Below, piece after piece: positions 13,297 through 21,493 of a stretch of 28,442 nt of DNA. The stretch comes from Bacillota bacterium (lineage in GTDB: Bacteria; Bacillota; Clostridia; Christensenellales; Aristaeellaceae), in assembly GCA_023435435.1 (NCBI GenBank), contig JAEYRW010000195.1:1-28442 (forward strand), written 5' to 3'. Position numbers and translations under genes: made by a program. Each line of letters opens with the position of its first letter. Position 1 is the stretch's first letter. Under the pieces are notes generated by a model. The model searched no databases, was not told where the DNA came from, and was given only the letters and a program-made list of their open reading frames with translations.

Positions 13297-14628
13297 TCAG
13301 TCGTCGTAGATGGTGACGGTCATTCCCGCGGCGCAGTTGTCGTAGATCCACTTGGCGTCCTCCACCTGAAGCCGGATGCAGCCGTGGGACGCGCGGGAAC
13401 CCAGGTTGCGCACGGAGCTGGACGTCGGGTCGCCGCCCTTCTCCTTATACAGGACGGAATGGAAGAAGTAGCCGCCGGTGATGACGAAGGCATAGCGCGC
13501 CCAGACGTAGGAATCCTCAAAATAGTACCACTCGCCGTTCCTTCCGCTGGCCTGGTAAGTGCCAAGGATGGTGGGGTTTTCCGTGGTGCCGGTGGAACAG
13601 ACGAAGGTGTGCACCAGCGCGGTGTAGCCTGAACCCGTCCACTTGTAGATGTAGACGCGCTGATCCTTGATGGAAACCTTGGCCATGTACATGGAAACAT
13701 ACTGGTCGGAGGAGAGCGCGTTGTTGGAAAACAGTTTTTTGCCGGTGGTCTCGTCGAGAACGCCCGTGGCGTCCAGCCCGTTTCGCTCCTGGAAATACGC
13801 CAGGGCCACCTCGGTATGCTCGCCGAATCCGCCGTCGACGCCCGCCGCGATGTATTTGAGCGCGTATAGTCGGCGCTGCATCCTCTTGACCTCGGTGCCG
13901 GACGAGCCCACCGCCAGGTTCACGGCCCCATAGGGGTCGAACCCGTTCTGGATGAAATCGAACCACTCCTCGGTGACGGTGCCGTCAGCGGGGATGGTGG
14001 GTTCCGGGGTAAGCGCCACGTCGATGACCTCGTCCATGCCGCCCTCGTCGCCCGCAAGGGTGGGCGAGGGCGCGGGGGTGGGCGCAGGGGTCGCCGCGGC
14101 GCGGCGCGCCCTTGTGTAGGCGACCATGTCGTCGTAAGCGTACGCCATGAACTCGGAAAGCGCCTTGCGCGTTCCGGCCCCGAACTTGCCGTCCGGCTGG
14201 TCCACGGAAAAGCCCCAGAGGAACATGTACGCCTGAAGGATGTATACGTCGTTGCCCGAGGCGCCCGTCGTGATCACCTGGGAGGCGGCCGTTTCGGAGG
14301 GCGTGGTGGTGGCGCTTGCGGCGGAGAGATCCGAAAACAAAAGCTCCTGCGTCTCGACGGTGGCGACGCCCGTGGCGTCCAGGCCGTTGACCGACTGGAA
14401 CGCGCGCACGGCGGTCTCGGTCCCCGTGCCGAATTTGCCGTCGGGCTTTCCCGTCAGATAGCCGAGCTCAATGAGCCGCTGCTGAAGCGAATAGACGGAA
14501 AACACGCCTTCGCCGTCGCTGCTGCCGTTTGAAAGAACGTGATAATCCTCGGCAAGTGCCGAAAGGGCGAGCGCCAGGGACAGAAGGACCGCAAAAAACA
14601 CCGTCGTAAGCCTGCGAGCCAAACCCAT
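13297..14628 (-). CDS. secreted L,D-transpeptidase (YkuD) with three peptidoglycan-binding repeats
   Basis: A 443-residue exported cell-wall enzyme. A signal peptide (1-26, ending ALSALA) is followed by PG_binding_1 repeats at about 41-98, 124-165 (shorter, degenerate) and 242-300; each keeps the DGKFG/DGGFG turn. A proline/alanine/threonine-rich linker (about 178-192) separates repeats two and three. The YkuD catalytic domain (about 316-443) ends with ASHGCIRL, whose C417 is the nucleophile and H415 its partner. It forms 3-3 crosslinks or attaches proteins to peptidoglycan. ATG at 14628 with GGAGGTG is chosen over an in-frame start at 14778, because it opens the signal peptide. Monocistronic. 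Confidence 0.93.
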   Translation of the reverse strand: MGLARRLTTVFFAVLLSLALALSALAEDYHVLSNGSSDGEGVFSVYSLQQRLIELGYLTGKPDGKFGTGTETAVRAFQSVNGLDATGVATVETQELLFSDLSAASATTTPSETAASQVITTGASGNDVYILQAYMFLWGFSVDQPDGKFGAGTRKALSEFMAYAYDDMVAYTRARRAAATPAPTPAPSPTLAGDEGGMDEVIDVALTPEPTIPADGTVTEEWFDFIQNGFDPYGAVNLAVGSSGTEVKRMQRRLYALKYIAAGVDGGFGEHTEVALAYFQERNGLDATGVLDETTGKKLFSNNALSSDQYVSMYMAKVSIKDQRVYIYKWTGSGYTALVHTFVCSTGTTENPTILGTYQASGRNGEWYYFEDSYVWARYAFVITGGYFFHSVLYKEKGGDPTSSSVRNLGSRASHGCIRLQVEDAKWIYDNCAAGMTVTIYDD

Positions 14629-14671
14629 GTCACACCTCCACGCATCCACGCGCACGGTCTTAAGTAGAATC

Positions 14672-14677
14672 ATTATA
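14672..14677 (-). promoter_or_regulatory. -10 box of the L,D-transpeptidase gene
   Basis: An exact TATAAT on the minus strand 43 bases before the ATG. No good -35 is seen at 16-18 bp (nearest are GC-rich), so the promoter may need an activator or another sigma factor. Confidence 0.45.
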
Positions 14678-14776
14678 GACCATAATTTGGGCGAACCCGG
14701 TATGCATCTGTAAAGATGCTTGTATCTTTCTGTATAATAGGACGTCCGCGCGCGCCCGAAGGTTTCTCCCCCGCGC

Positions 14777-14807
14777 AAAAAAACAGCCCCGGGCGAGTGC
14801 CCGGGGC
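14777..14807 (-). terminator. terminator of the cvpA transcript
   Basis: GCCCCGGGC arms (14786-14794 and 14799-14807) form a 9-bp stem with a 4-base loop, followed on the minus strand by TGTTTTTTT. It lies 17 bases past the cvpA stop codon. Confidence 0.9.
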
Positions 14808-14823
14808 CGCAGACCGCCCTGCG

Positions 14824-15570
14824 TCAACCGCCGATGATCTTGGAAAGCAGGTTTTCCACCCGGATAAACGACAGTCCGTCCGCGAGTTTCAACAGCCGCG
14901 AGCCCTCCAGAAGCTGCTTGATCCCGGAAGCGCTGTCCCCGGTGAGGAACATCGAGATGATGTAGTTGGCGACCACGAACAGGAGCATCGCCACCACCGC
15001 GCCGCGCAGAAGCCCGAACACCCCGCCCAGGAGCCAGTCCACGCGCCGGAGAACCGGGAAGGCGATGACGTGGTTCAGAAGGTTCACAAACAGGGTCACC
15101 ACCACGTAAATGAGCGCGAACATCACGATGAAGGAAAGAACGCCGAACACCGCCGTCCAGACCGTCTGATCCAGATACTGGGCCAGCGTCGTAAGCTGGG
15201 TCGACCCGAAAACCTGACCCGCGAATGCCTGGGTATCGACGTTTTTCGTGAACGCGTCGCCGATAAGGGGAATCTGGCTCTTCACCGATTCCGCAATGGC
15301 ACGGAACGCGTCCGAATTGGCCATGTCGCTCACAAGCTTCGAGGCGTTCTGGCCCAGGAAGTTGTCCGGCTCCAGAAGGTTTGAGCAGAAGCCCATGATG
15401 GTGGCGTTGGAGAGCGCCACGTTCATCAGCGTTGTGTAGCTGAAGTATGCGCCAAACCAGGACGCCACAAAGCCCAGAAGCGCGAGACCCGAGGCGATGA
15501 ATCCCTTGTACATGCCCGCGAGCAGGCTGTAACCCAGGATCAACAGGATGATGATGTCAATGACATTCAT
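14824..15570 (-). CDS. cvpA: CvpA family membrane protein
   Basis: A 248-residue protein. The N-terminus NVIDIIILLILGYSLLAGMYKGF is typical of the CvpA family, with four membrane segments (about 3-20, 26-45, and two after residue 95 in the GVLSFIVMFALIYVVVTLF and GVFGLLRGAVVAMLLFVV regions). In other bacteria CvpA affects envelope stress resistance, bile tolerance and colicin V secretion; the biochemical role is not settled. A long extracytoplasmic loop lies between helices two and three, as usual for the longer Gram-positive forms. ATG has GGGAGGGG eight bases upstream. It follows the DUF5711-like gene after 76 bases and is probably co-transcribed with it. Confidence 0.88.
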   Translation of the reverse strand: MNVIDIIILLILGYSLLAGMYKGFIASGLALLGFVASWFGAYFSYTTLMNVALSNATIMGFCSNLLEPDNFLGQNASKLVSDMANSDAFRAIAESVKSQIPLIGDAFTKNVDTQAFAGQVFGSTQLTTLAQYLDQTVWTAVFGVLSFIVMFALIYVVVTLFVNLLNHVIAFPVLRRVDWLLGGVFGLLRGAVVAMLLFVVANYIISMFLTGDSASGIKQLLEGSRLLKLADGLSFIRVENLLSKIIGG

Positions 15571-15646
15571 GAGAACCCCTCCCGATATTCTGATCTATCC
15601 GACCGCGCGTAGCGTTCCCCGCTTTTGGCGATTCTATCCAATTTTG

Positions 15647-16750
15647 TCAGCTTCCCAGCGAAATGATGTACACGGTGCCGCCCGCGCGGACGACGGCCGC
15701 GCCCTGGTCGGTGACGCCCACCACCCGGTCGATGGAAAACGGCATCTGATAGGCGTTGACCTTCTGCTCCCCGGCGGTGGCGACCATCACGTATCCGTCC
15801 TTGGAAAATCCGTACACATTGTTCCCGTGGGCGACGATGGCCTCGCACGAAAACGGCATGCGCACGATGTCGTCCAATCCGGCGCGCACCATGCGCACGT
15901 CCTTCATCCCGTTTGTCCCGTCGGACTGTCCCGTGGGAACGAACGCCAGCATGGGGTCGTCGCCCACGCCCGCCGACACCAGCGTCCAGCCGTAGACCAG
16001 CTTCCTGCGCGAGGTGTCCTCCGTGCCCGTGTAATCGTAGACCTTGAGGTACGTGACCCCCGTCAGGCGGATGTTGGTGGACTGGAACGTCACATTGTAC
16101 ATGAGCTGTTCCGTATCCGAAATCAGCCCCACCACGCGCCGGTTGCTGGGCTTGTAGGTGGTGATCTCGCAGGTGGGTACACTTCCGGAGGTGTCGAGCG
16201 CCATCACCCACAAAAGGTTGCCCGCGGAAAAGAAACCATAGTCGATGACCGTCTCCTGGGCGAATTCCGCCTCATAGATGCGCTTTCCGCCCGATTCCAT
16301 GACGACCACCGTTCCGTCCGTTTCGGAGCCCAGAAGCGCCGCCACGTACTTGGCGCCCACGCGCACCGACTGCACGTCCTCGTCCTGGGCGTTTGAATAG
16401 GTTGCGACGCCCGTTTCCATGTCGATGAGGGTGATGGTCTCCCCCGACCAGGCGGCGACGCTCAACTCGCCCGCGGAAATGGTGGCATTGGCGCCGATCA
16501 AATATCCCCACGCGACCTCGCCGGACGCCCGCACCCGGGTGATCGTCGAACCATCGTAATAGACAAAGCCGTCGCCGGTGGTCTGAACCTGCGCGCTTGC
16601 CGGGACGGTAAGCGCCTTGTAGCTGCCGAAATCGCTCCCATCCGTGGCATTCCTGATGAGGAGCGCGAACAGGAACGAGAGCGTGAGCACCAACGAGACG
16701 ATCAATATCACGATGATCCATGGCATGCGCGCCTTGCGATTTGAATCCAT
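15647..16750 (-). CDS. membrane-anchored beta-propeller-like protein (DUF5711-like)
   Basis: A 367-residue protein. One N-terminal membrane helix (about residues 12-32) follows a short basic tail, and the rest is a long extracytoplasmic domain of short beta repeats such as GDGFVYYDGSTITRV, GELSVAAWSGETITLID and GNNVYGFSKDGYVMVA. This layout matches the DUF5711 family of Bacillota, for which no function is established to my knowledge. There is no catalytic motif, so it may be a binding or scaffold protein in the cell envelope. ATG at 16750 has GGAGGA close by. It begins the operon with cvpA, from a promoter that shares its -10 region with the divergent gene. Confidence 0.75.
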   Translation of the reverse strand: MDSNRKARMPWIIVILIVSLVLTLSFLFALLIRNATDGSDFGSYKALTVPASAQVQTTGDGFVYYDGSTITRVRASGEVAWGYLIGANATISAGELSVAAWSGETITLIDMETGVATYSNAQDEDVQSVRVGAKYVAALLGSETDGTVVVMESGGKRIYEAEFAQETVIDYGFFSAGNLLWVMALDTSGSVPTCEITTYKPSNRRVVGLISDTEQLMYNVTFQSTNIRLTGVTYLKVYDYTGTEDTSRRKLVYGWTLVSAGVGDDPMLAFVPTGQSDGTNGMKDVRMVRAGLDDIVRMPFSCEAIVAHGNNVYGFSKDGYVMVATAGEQKVNAYQMPFSIDRVVGVTDQGAAVVRAGGTVYIISLGS

Positions 16751-16802
16751 GAATCCTCCGCGCCCGTTTCGTTAGGCGCATAACTTTTTAACTCCGCCTG
16801 TA

Positions 16803-16831
16803 TTGAATACGGACGCTGTTTATATTATAAT
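16803..16831 (+). promoter_or_regulatory. promoter of the metallophosphoesterase/ABC exporter operon
   Basis: TTGAAT (16803-16808), a 17-bp spacer and an exact TATAAT (16826-16831). Its -10 overlaps that of the opposite promoter in the symmetric sequence TATTATAATG. The leader, about 120 bases, carries the first parS site. Confidence 0.7.
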
Positions 16832-16852
16832 GGATGCCGTGACATGTTGCAA
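16824..16852 (-). promoter_or_regulatory. promoter of the DUF5711-like/cvpA operon
   Basis: On the minus strand TTGCAA (16847-16852), a 17-bp spacer and an exact TATAAT (16824-16829). It shares its -10 with the divergent plus-strand promoter, so the two cannot be occupied at once. Confidence 0.75.
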
Positions 16853-16929
16853 CGACCTGCGCGCAAACAAAATAGGCAAATTGCCGACAAAAATGCCGGG
16901 ACTTCCCCGATTTGCTGTCATGAATAAAT

Positions 16930-16945
16930 TGTTTCACGTGAAACA
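16930..16945. other. parS centromere site 1
   Basis: TGTTTCACGTGAAACA, a perfect 16-bp palindrome identical to the ParB-binding parS consensus known from Bacillus and most bacteria. ParB loads here and spreads to organise and segregate the origin region. It lies 15 bases before the start codon of the metallophosphoesterase gene, inside its leader. Confidence 0.9.
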
Positions 16946-16960
16946 TCCGGAGAAGCGCCA

Positions 16961-17872
16961 ATGAAACAGAAAAAGAAAAACAGGTCGCCCGGGCTGCGGA
17001 TTGCCGCCTGGCTCTTTCTCGCGGCGGCCGTCATCCTGCTGGGCGTTTTCGCCGACGCGTCGGTGACCGCGCGGTTGGTGCGGGTGGAACGGGTGACGAT
17101 TTCCGCCGCGGATCTGCCCGCCCAGTTTGAGGGCCTCAAAATACTCTATGTTTCGGACATCGATCTGGTCGGCCTCACCACCGCCTCCGGCGTCGCGCGC
17201 CTTTTCCATCGGCTGGAGGCGCTCGATCCGGACGTTTTGATCCTCGGGGGCGATTACGCCAACGATTCCCTCTGGGACAGGATCAACGGAACCGGGACGG
17301 AGGCTTCGCTGGAAAAAAGGCGCCGCGCGCTGTTTTTGGCGCTCAAGGACTTTGACGCGCCCTACGGCAAATTCGCCGTGGCAGGCGACAACGAGCAGGC
17401 CGCCGAGAATCTGGCGGCGGAAATGGCACTGGGTGGGATCAAGCTCCTTTCGGACGCCGCCGTCTCCCTCGAGAAGGACGGCGCGCGGATCTCCCTGGTC
17501 GGGCTTTCGGATTATTCGGGCGGAAAGACGGATTATGGCGCCGTGGCGTCCGCGTTCACGAAAAGCGACTACGTCATCGTTGCCGCGCACAATCCCTCGG
17601 CGGTGACAAACGTTCTCACGGCGGAGGCGGAGGACGCCGGTTCGTGGTGCGACCTCATGCTCACCGGCCACAACCACGGCGGACAGGCACTGCTGTTCGG
17701 ACGCACCATGCTGCGGCTCACCGCGCGCGAGACGCGCTACATTTCCGGCTGGCACAAGGAATCGGGCACGTTTGTGCTCGTGAGCGAGGGCCTGGGTTGC
17801 GAGGCGGCGAACCTCCGGCTCGGGACCAGCGCGCAGGTGCACCTCATCACACTTCGGCGCGGCGGTCCGTGA
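16961..17872 (+). CDS. membrane-anchored metallophosphoesterase (YaeI-like) with altered metal motifs
   Basis: A 303-residue calcineurin-type phosphoesterase. A basic start and one membrane helix (about 12-30) anchor it with the catalytic domain outside. The motif order is intact but several ligands differ: motif I is SDIDL (D66, with D68 where DxH is usual), motif II GGDYAND (D98), motif III AGDNEQ (143-146, where GNHD/E is usual), motif IV AAHNPS (H210), and the last motif TGHNHGGQ (H237, H239; usually GHTHGGQ). Related proteins cleave lipid-linked or UDP-linked phosphates. The changes may alter metal use or weaken catalysis. Start ATG has CGGAGAAG upstream. It is flanked by parS on both sides and leads into the ABC exporter genes. 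Confidence 0.85.
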   Translation: MKQKKKNRSPGLRIAAWLFLAAAVILLGVFADASVTARLVRVERVTISAADLPAQFEGLKILYVSDIDLVGLTTASGVARLFHRLEALDPDVLILGGDYANDSLWDRINGTGTEASLEKRRRALFLALKDFDAPYGKFAVAGDNEQAAENLAAEMALGGIKLLSDAAVSLEKDGARISLVGLSDYSGGKTDYGAVASAFTKSDYVIVAAHNPSAVTNVLTAEAEDAGSWCDLMLTGHNHGGQALLFGRTMLRLTARETRYISGWHKESGTFVLVSEGLGCEAANLRLGTSAQVHLITLRRGGP

Positions 17873-17880
17873 AGCAATTT

Positions 17881-17896
17881 TGTTTCACGTGAAACA
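17881..17896. other. parS centromere site 2
   Basis: A second exact copy of TGTTTCACGTGAAACA, 951 bases from the first. It fills the gap between the metallophosphoesterase stop and the ribosome binding site of the ABC exporter gene. An in-frame TTG overlaps it but is not a likely start. Confidence 0.9.
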
Positions 17897-17918
17897 CAAA
17901 CGACGGGACGGAGGGCCA

Positions 17919-19637
17919 ATGCTCAAGAATTTTTTTGCGAAGTATGGCTGGCGCTACATACCGGGGGCGGTTTTCCTGCTCCTGTGCGCCTGGCTGACCA
18001 CCCGCGCGCCCATCATCCTCGGCAGCGCCATCAACGCGGTCAAGCTGCAGGACTGGGCCGACTTCGTCCATCAGATCTGGATGATGATCGCCGTGGCGCT
18101 GGGGGTGTTTGTGACGCGCGACATCTGGCGCTATTTTATCGTGCTGACGTCCCGCGAAATGGAAATCTATCTGCGCGACCGGCTGTACGACCATTTGCAG
18201 CTTCTGCCCGTGCGTTTTTACGGTACGCACCGCTCGGGAGACCTCATGGCCTACGCCATCAATGACATCAACGCCGTGCGCATGATGAGCGGCATGGTGT
18301 TTGCCTCACTGCTCAATTCGCTGTCCACGTTCGCGTTTTCCGTAGCGTCCATGGCGGGCGAGATCGACCCGCGGCTGACATTGTACGCGCTCATCCCCGT
18401 GCCGTTTGCCGTGGCGGCCGTGCTCCTCATCGGCCAGCAGATTCAAATCCGTTTCCGCAGGGTGCAAGAGCTGTTCTCTACGTTATCCGGTCACGTGCAG
18501 GAAAACATCAACGGCATGCGCGTCTTAAAAGCCTTCGCGCAGGAAATACGTCAGTCCGAGGCGTACGGGCGGGAAAGCGACGAAAAGCGCCAGTCCAACA
18601 TCCGGCTTTACCGCATGACGGCGCTTCTGAACCCCGTCATTACGGTGCTGTTCGGGATTTCATACATGGTGGGCATCGTGTACGGCGGCTCCCTCGTGGT
18701 GAACGGCACCATCTCGCTGGGCGACTATGTCTCGTTCAACACATTCCTCACGATCATCGTAGGCCCAATCATGATGATCGGGCGCATCTCCAATACACTC
18801 CAACGCGGCATCGCTTCCTATAAAAGGCTCGATGCCCTCATGCGCGAGGAAGAGATCCCCGCCTTTGAGCGCACCCCCGATGGACGAACGGTGGACGGCG
18901 ACATCGAGATCAAGTCCCTGACGTTCCGGTACGACGACGCGCCCACGCCTTCCCTGCGCAACATCAACCTCACCATCAAAAAGGGCGGCACGCTGGGCGT
19001 GGTGGGGCCGACCGGCTCCGGCAAGTCGACGCTCATGCAGCTATTCATGAAGCTTTTGCCCGTGCCGCGCGGGACGATCACCGTCGGCGGGCGGGACGTT
19101 TGCGACATCCCCGCCGTGGCGCTGCGGGAAATGGCCGGCTATGTGCCCCAGGACGGCTTCCTCTTTAACGTTTCGCTCAAAGAAAACATCGACTTCTTCT
19201 CCGGCGCGTCCATGGAAAAGATCGAGGGTGCCGCGCGGGCCGCGGGCCTTGCGGGGGACATCGCGCGCATGCCCGAGGGTTACGCAACCGTCTGCGGCGA
19301 GCGCGGCAACCATCTCTCCGGCGGCCAGCGGCAGCGCGCCTCCCTGGCGCGCGCGCTGGTGCGCGATCCGGCACTGCTGCTGCTGGACGACACGCTGAGC
19401 GCGGTGGACGCCCACACGGAGGGCGAAATTCTGGCGGCGCTCTCGGGCGAGCTCAAAGACAAGACTGCGGTCATCATCGCCCACCGGCTGACGGCGGTGA
19501 AGGGCGCTGACGAGATCATCTACCTCGAGGAGGGCATGATTGTCGAGCGCGGCACCCACGAAGAGCTGCTCAAACGCGCCGGAAAATACGCCGACATGTG
19601 GGAAAAGCAGCAGCGCGAGGAGGCGAAACGGAAATGA
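17919..19637 (+). CDS. ABC exporter half-transporter, YheI/BmrC-like, with degenerate Walker B
   Basis: A 572-residue fusion of a six-helix membrane domain (about 1-310) and an ATPase domain (about 335-565). Walker A GPTGSGKS (363-370), Q-loop YVPQDGFLF, signature LSGGQRQ (466-472) and H-loop IAHRLTA are intact. Walker B ends LLLLDDTLSAVD, with aspartate (D491) in place of the catalytic glutamate. This is typical of the first subunit of heterodimeric multidrug exporters such as BmrCD/YheIH, LmrCD and TM287/288. The next gene carries the matching defects. ATG at 17919 has GGAGGG five bases upstream and is preferred to a TTG within the parS site. Substrate unknown; drugs, lipids or peptides are possible. 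Confidence 0.92.
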   Translation: MLKNFFAKYGWRYIPGAVFLLLCAWLTTRAPIILGSAINAVKLQDWADFVHQIWMMIAVALGVFVTRDIWRYFIVLTSREMEIYLRDRLYDHLQLLPVRFYGTHRSGDLMAYAINDINAVRMMSGMVFASLLNSLSTFAFSVASMAGEIDPRLTLYALIPVPFAVAAVLLIGQQIQIRFRRVQELFSTLSGHVQENINGMRVLKAFAQEIRQSEAYGRESDEKRQSNIRLYRMTALLNPVITVLFGISYMVGIVYGGSLVVNGTISLGDYVSFNTFLTIIVGPIMMIGRISNTLQRGIASYKRLDALMREEEIPAFERTPDGRTVDGDIEIKSLTFRYDDAPTPSLRNINLTIKKGGTLGVVGPTGSGKSTLMQLFMKLLPVPRGTITVGGRDVCDIPAVALREMAGYVPQDGFLFNVSLKENIDFFSGASMEKIEGAARAAGLAGDIARMPEGYATVCGERGNHLSGGQRQRASLARALVRDPALLLLDDTLSAVDAHTEGEILAALSGELKDKTAVIIAHRLTAVKGADEIIYLEEGMIVERGTHEELLKRAGKYADMWEKQQREEAKRK

Positions 19638-21445
19638 TGCAGGGAATGGGAAGCGTCCATTCGGGAAACGCGATTTCCCGCGAGAAAAAGCGCAGCGTCA
19701 TGTTCAAGCTCGCGGGCCTCATGGGGCCGTACAAGTGGGTGGTTTTGCTCGCGTGCCTGCTGGGTATCGTGCTCAATGGCGCGCCGCTTTTAAACCCGGT
19801 GATCATGGAGATCGTCATCGACGACTATCTCACGCCGTTTTCCAATGGCGAGGTGATCTCGCACACGGGAAACTGGTTTCTCGGCACCCTGGAGGGTCTG
19901 GGAACGACCTATTTTCTGGTGATTCTCATCGGCGGGCTGGCGAGCTACGCCCAGTCGATGCTCATGACGAAGGTCTGTCAGCGGATTCTGCACGACCTGC
20001 GCATGCGCGCGTTCGACCACATCCACCGAATGAAGCTTAAAAATCTCGACGCCATGGGCTCGGGACGGCTTCTCACCCGGGCGACCAACGACGTCGAGGC
20101 CCTGGACGAATTCTACGGGGACATACTGCTGGGGCTTTTCAAGGACGTGTTTCTGCTGGTGGGCATCGTGGTCGCCATGCTGATTTTCAACTGGCGGCTG
20201 GCGCTGGTGGCCTCGTCGGTGGTGCCGGTGATCATGGCGATCACATTCGCCTGCAGGGGCGCGCTCAGACGCAATTTTGTGAAGATGAAGGCGCTCATCG
20301 GCCAGATCAACGGCTTCATCGCGGAAAGCCTGTCGGGCATCCGGATCATTCAGGCGTTCAACCGCGAGCGCGAAAAGTATGAGGAATTGCGCGCGCTGAA
20401 CCTCGCCTACCGAAAGACCACAGTGTTTCAGGTGCTCATGAACTCGTTCCTCCGGCCCCTCATGGAAGTCGTAAACGCCATCGGCATCGCGCTGGTGCTC
20501 GTTGTGGGCTTCAAAATGGTGGGCTGGGAGACGAACCCCCTCGAGGTAGGCGTGCTCGTGGCCTTCCAAACCTATATCCGCCGCTTTTTCGAGCCCATCA
20601 ACGACCTGGCGGAGAAGTACAACACCGTGCAGTCCTCTTTGGTCTCCGCCGACCGCATTTTCTCCCTTCTGGAGGACAACCGGGACCTCGAAGAACCCGA
20701 AGCCCCGGGCTACGACCAGGTCATGCGCGGCAAAATTGAGTTCCGCGACGTCTGGTTCGCCTACGAAGGCGAGGATTGGGTGCTGCGCGGGCTTTCCTTC
20801 CGCTGCGAGCCGGGCGAAAAGCTCGCCTTCGTCGGCGCGACGGGCGCGGGCAAAACCACCATCATCAGCCTTTTGTCCCACTTCTATGTGCCGCAGAAGG
20901 GCCAGATTCTCATCGACGGCGTGCCGCTGGACGACTGGAAGCTCTCCTCCCTCCGCAGCCAGATCGGCGTGGTGCTTCAGGACGTGTTCCTGTTCGTGGG
21001 CACACTCGCGGACAACATCCGCATTCACGCGGAGATTTCCCCCGAACAGGTCCGGCGCGCAGCGGCGCTCGCCCACGCCGACGGGTTCATCGGGACGCTT
21101 CCCGGCGGCATTCACCACGAGGTGGCCGAGCGCGGCGCGACGTTCTCCACCGGGGAGCGCCAGCTCATCTCCTTCGCCCGGGCCATCGCCCACGATCCAC
21201 GGGTGCTGGTGCTCGACGAGGCCACCGCCAACATCGATTCCAACACGGAGGCCCTCATCCAACAGTCCATCGCCACCATTTCCCGGGGCCGCACCTCCAT
21301 TTTCATCGCGCACCGGCTCTCCACGATCCGGGCGTGTGACATGATCTACTTTCTGGAAGGCGGCGTCCTTGTGGAACAGGGCACCCACGACGCGCTGATG
21401 GCGCGGGGCGGGCGGTACAGGGCACTCGTAGAGGAACAGGGATAA
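19634..21445 (+). CDS. ABC exporter half-transporter, YheH/BmrD-like, partner subunit
   Basis: A 603-residue partner of the preceding half-transporter. A roughly 30-residue N-terminal extension precedes six membrane helices; the ATPase domain spans about 360-600. Walker A is GATGAGKT (401-408), Walker B VLVLDEATANID with catalytic E529, and H-loop IAHRLST. The signature is degenerate, FSTGERQ (504-510) instead of LSGGQ. Together with D491 of the partner this makes one dead and one active ATP site, as known for heterodimeric exporters. Its start ATGATG overlaps the stop of the first subunit by four bases, and GAGGAGG lies upstream, so translation is coupled and subunit amounts should match. 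Confidence 0.93.
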   Translation: MMQGMGSVHSGNAISREKKRSVMFKLAGLMGPYKWVVLLACLLGIVLNGAPLLNPVIMEIVIDDYLTPFSNGEVISHTGNWFLGTLEGLGTTYFLVILIGGLASYAQSMLMTKVCQRILHDLRMRAFDHIHRMKLKNLDAMGSGRLLTRATNDVEALDEFYGDILLGLFKDVFLLVGIVVAMLIFNWRLALVASSVVPVIMAITFACRGALRRNFVKMKALIGQINGFIAESLSGIRIIQAFNREREKYEELRALNLAYRKTTVFQVLMNSFLRPLMEVVNAIGIALVLVVGFKMVGWETNPLEVGVLVAFQTYIRRFFEPINDLAEKYNTVQSSLVSADRIFSLLEDNRDLEEPEAPGYDQVMRGKIEFRDVWFAYEGEDWVLRGLSFRCEPGEKLAFVGATGAGKTTIISLLSHFYVPQKGQILIDGVPLDDWKLSSLRSQIGVVLQDVFLFVGTLADNIRIHAEISPEQVRRAAALAHADGFIGTLPGGIHHEVAERGATFSTGERQLISFARAIAHDPRVLVLDEATANIDSNTEALIQQSIATISRGRTSIFIAHRLSTIRACDMIYFLEGGVLVEQGTHDALMARGGRYRALVEEQG

Positions 21446-21484
21446 CAAAAACCGCGTGCGCGGAACAGCGCACGCGGTTTCTTT
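21446..21484. terminator. bidirectional terminator between convergent operons
   Basis: AACCGCGTGCGC (21450-21461) and GCGCACGCGGTT (21468-21479) form a 12-bp perfect stem with a 6-base loop. T-rich tails follow on both strands (TCTTTAT on plus, TTTGTTAT on minus), serving the exporter operon and the opposing membrane protein gene. Confidence 0.92.
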
Positions 21485-21493
21485 ATGGGATGA

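Noticed and set aside
14703..14738. Plus-strand TATAAT with an adjacent GCATCT/AGATGC hairpin
   Set aside because: No fitting -35 and no downstream gene on the plus strand before the cvpA terminator.
19790..21448. 552-codon minus-strand frame inside the second exporter gene
   Set aside because: Antisense to an intact ABC transporter; a high-GC artefact.
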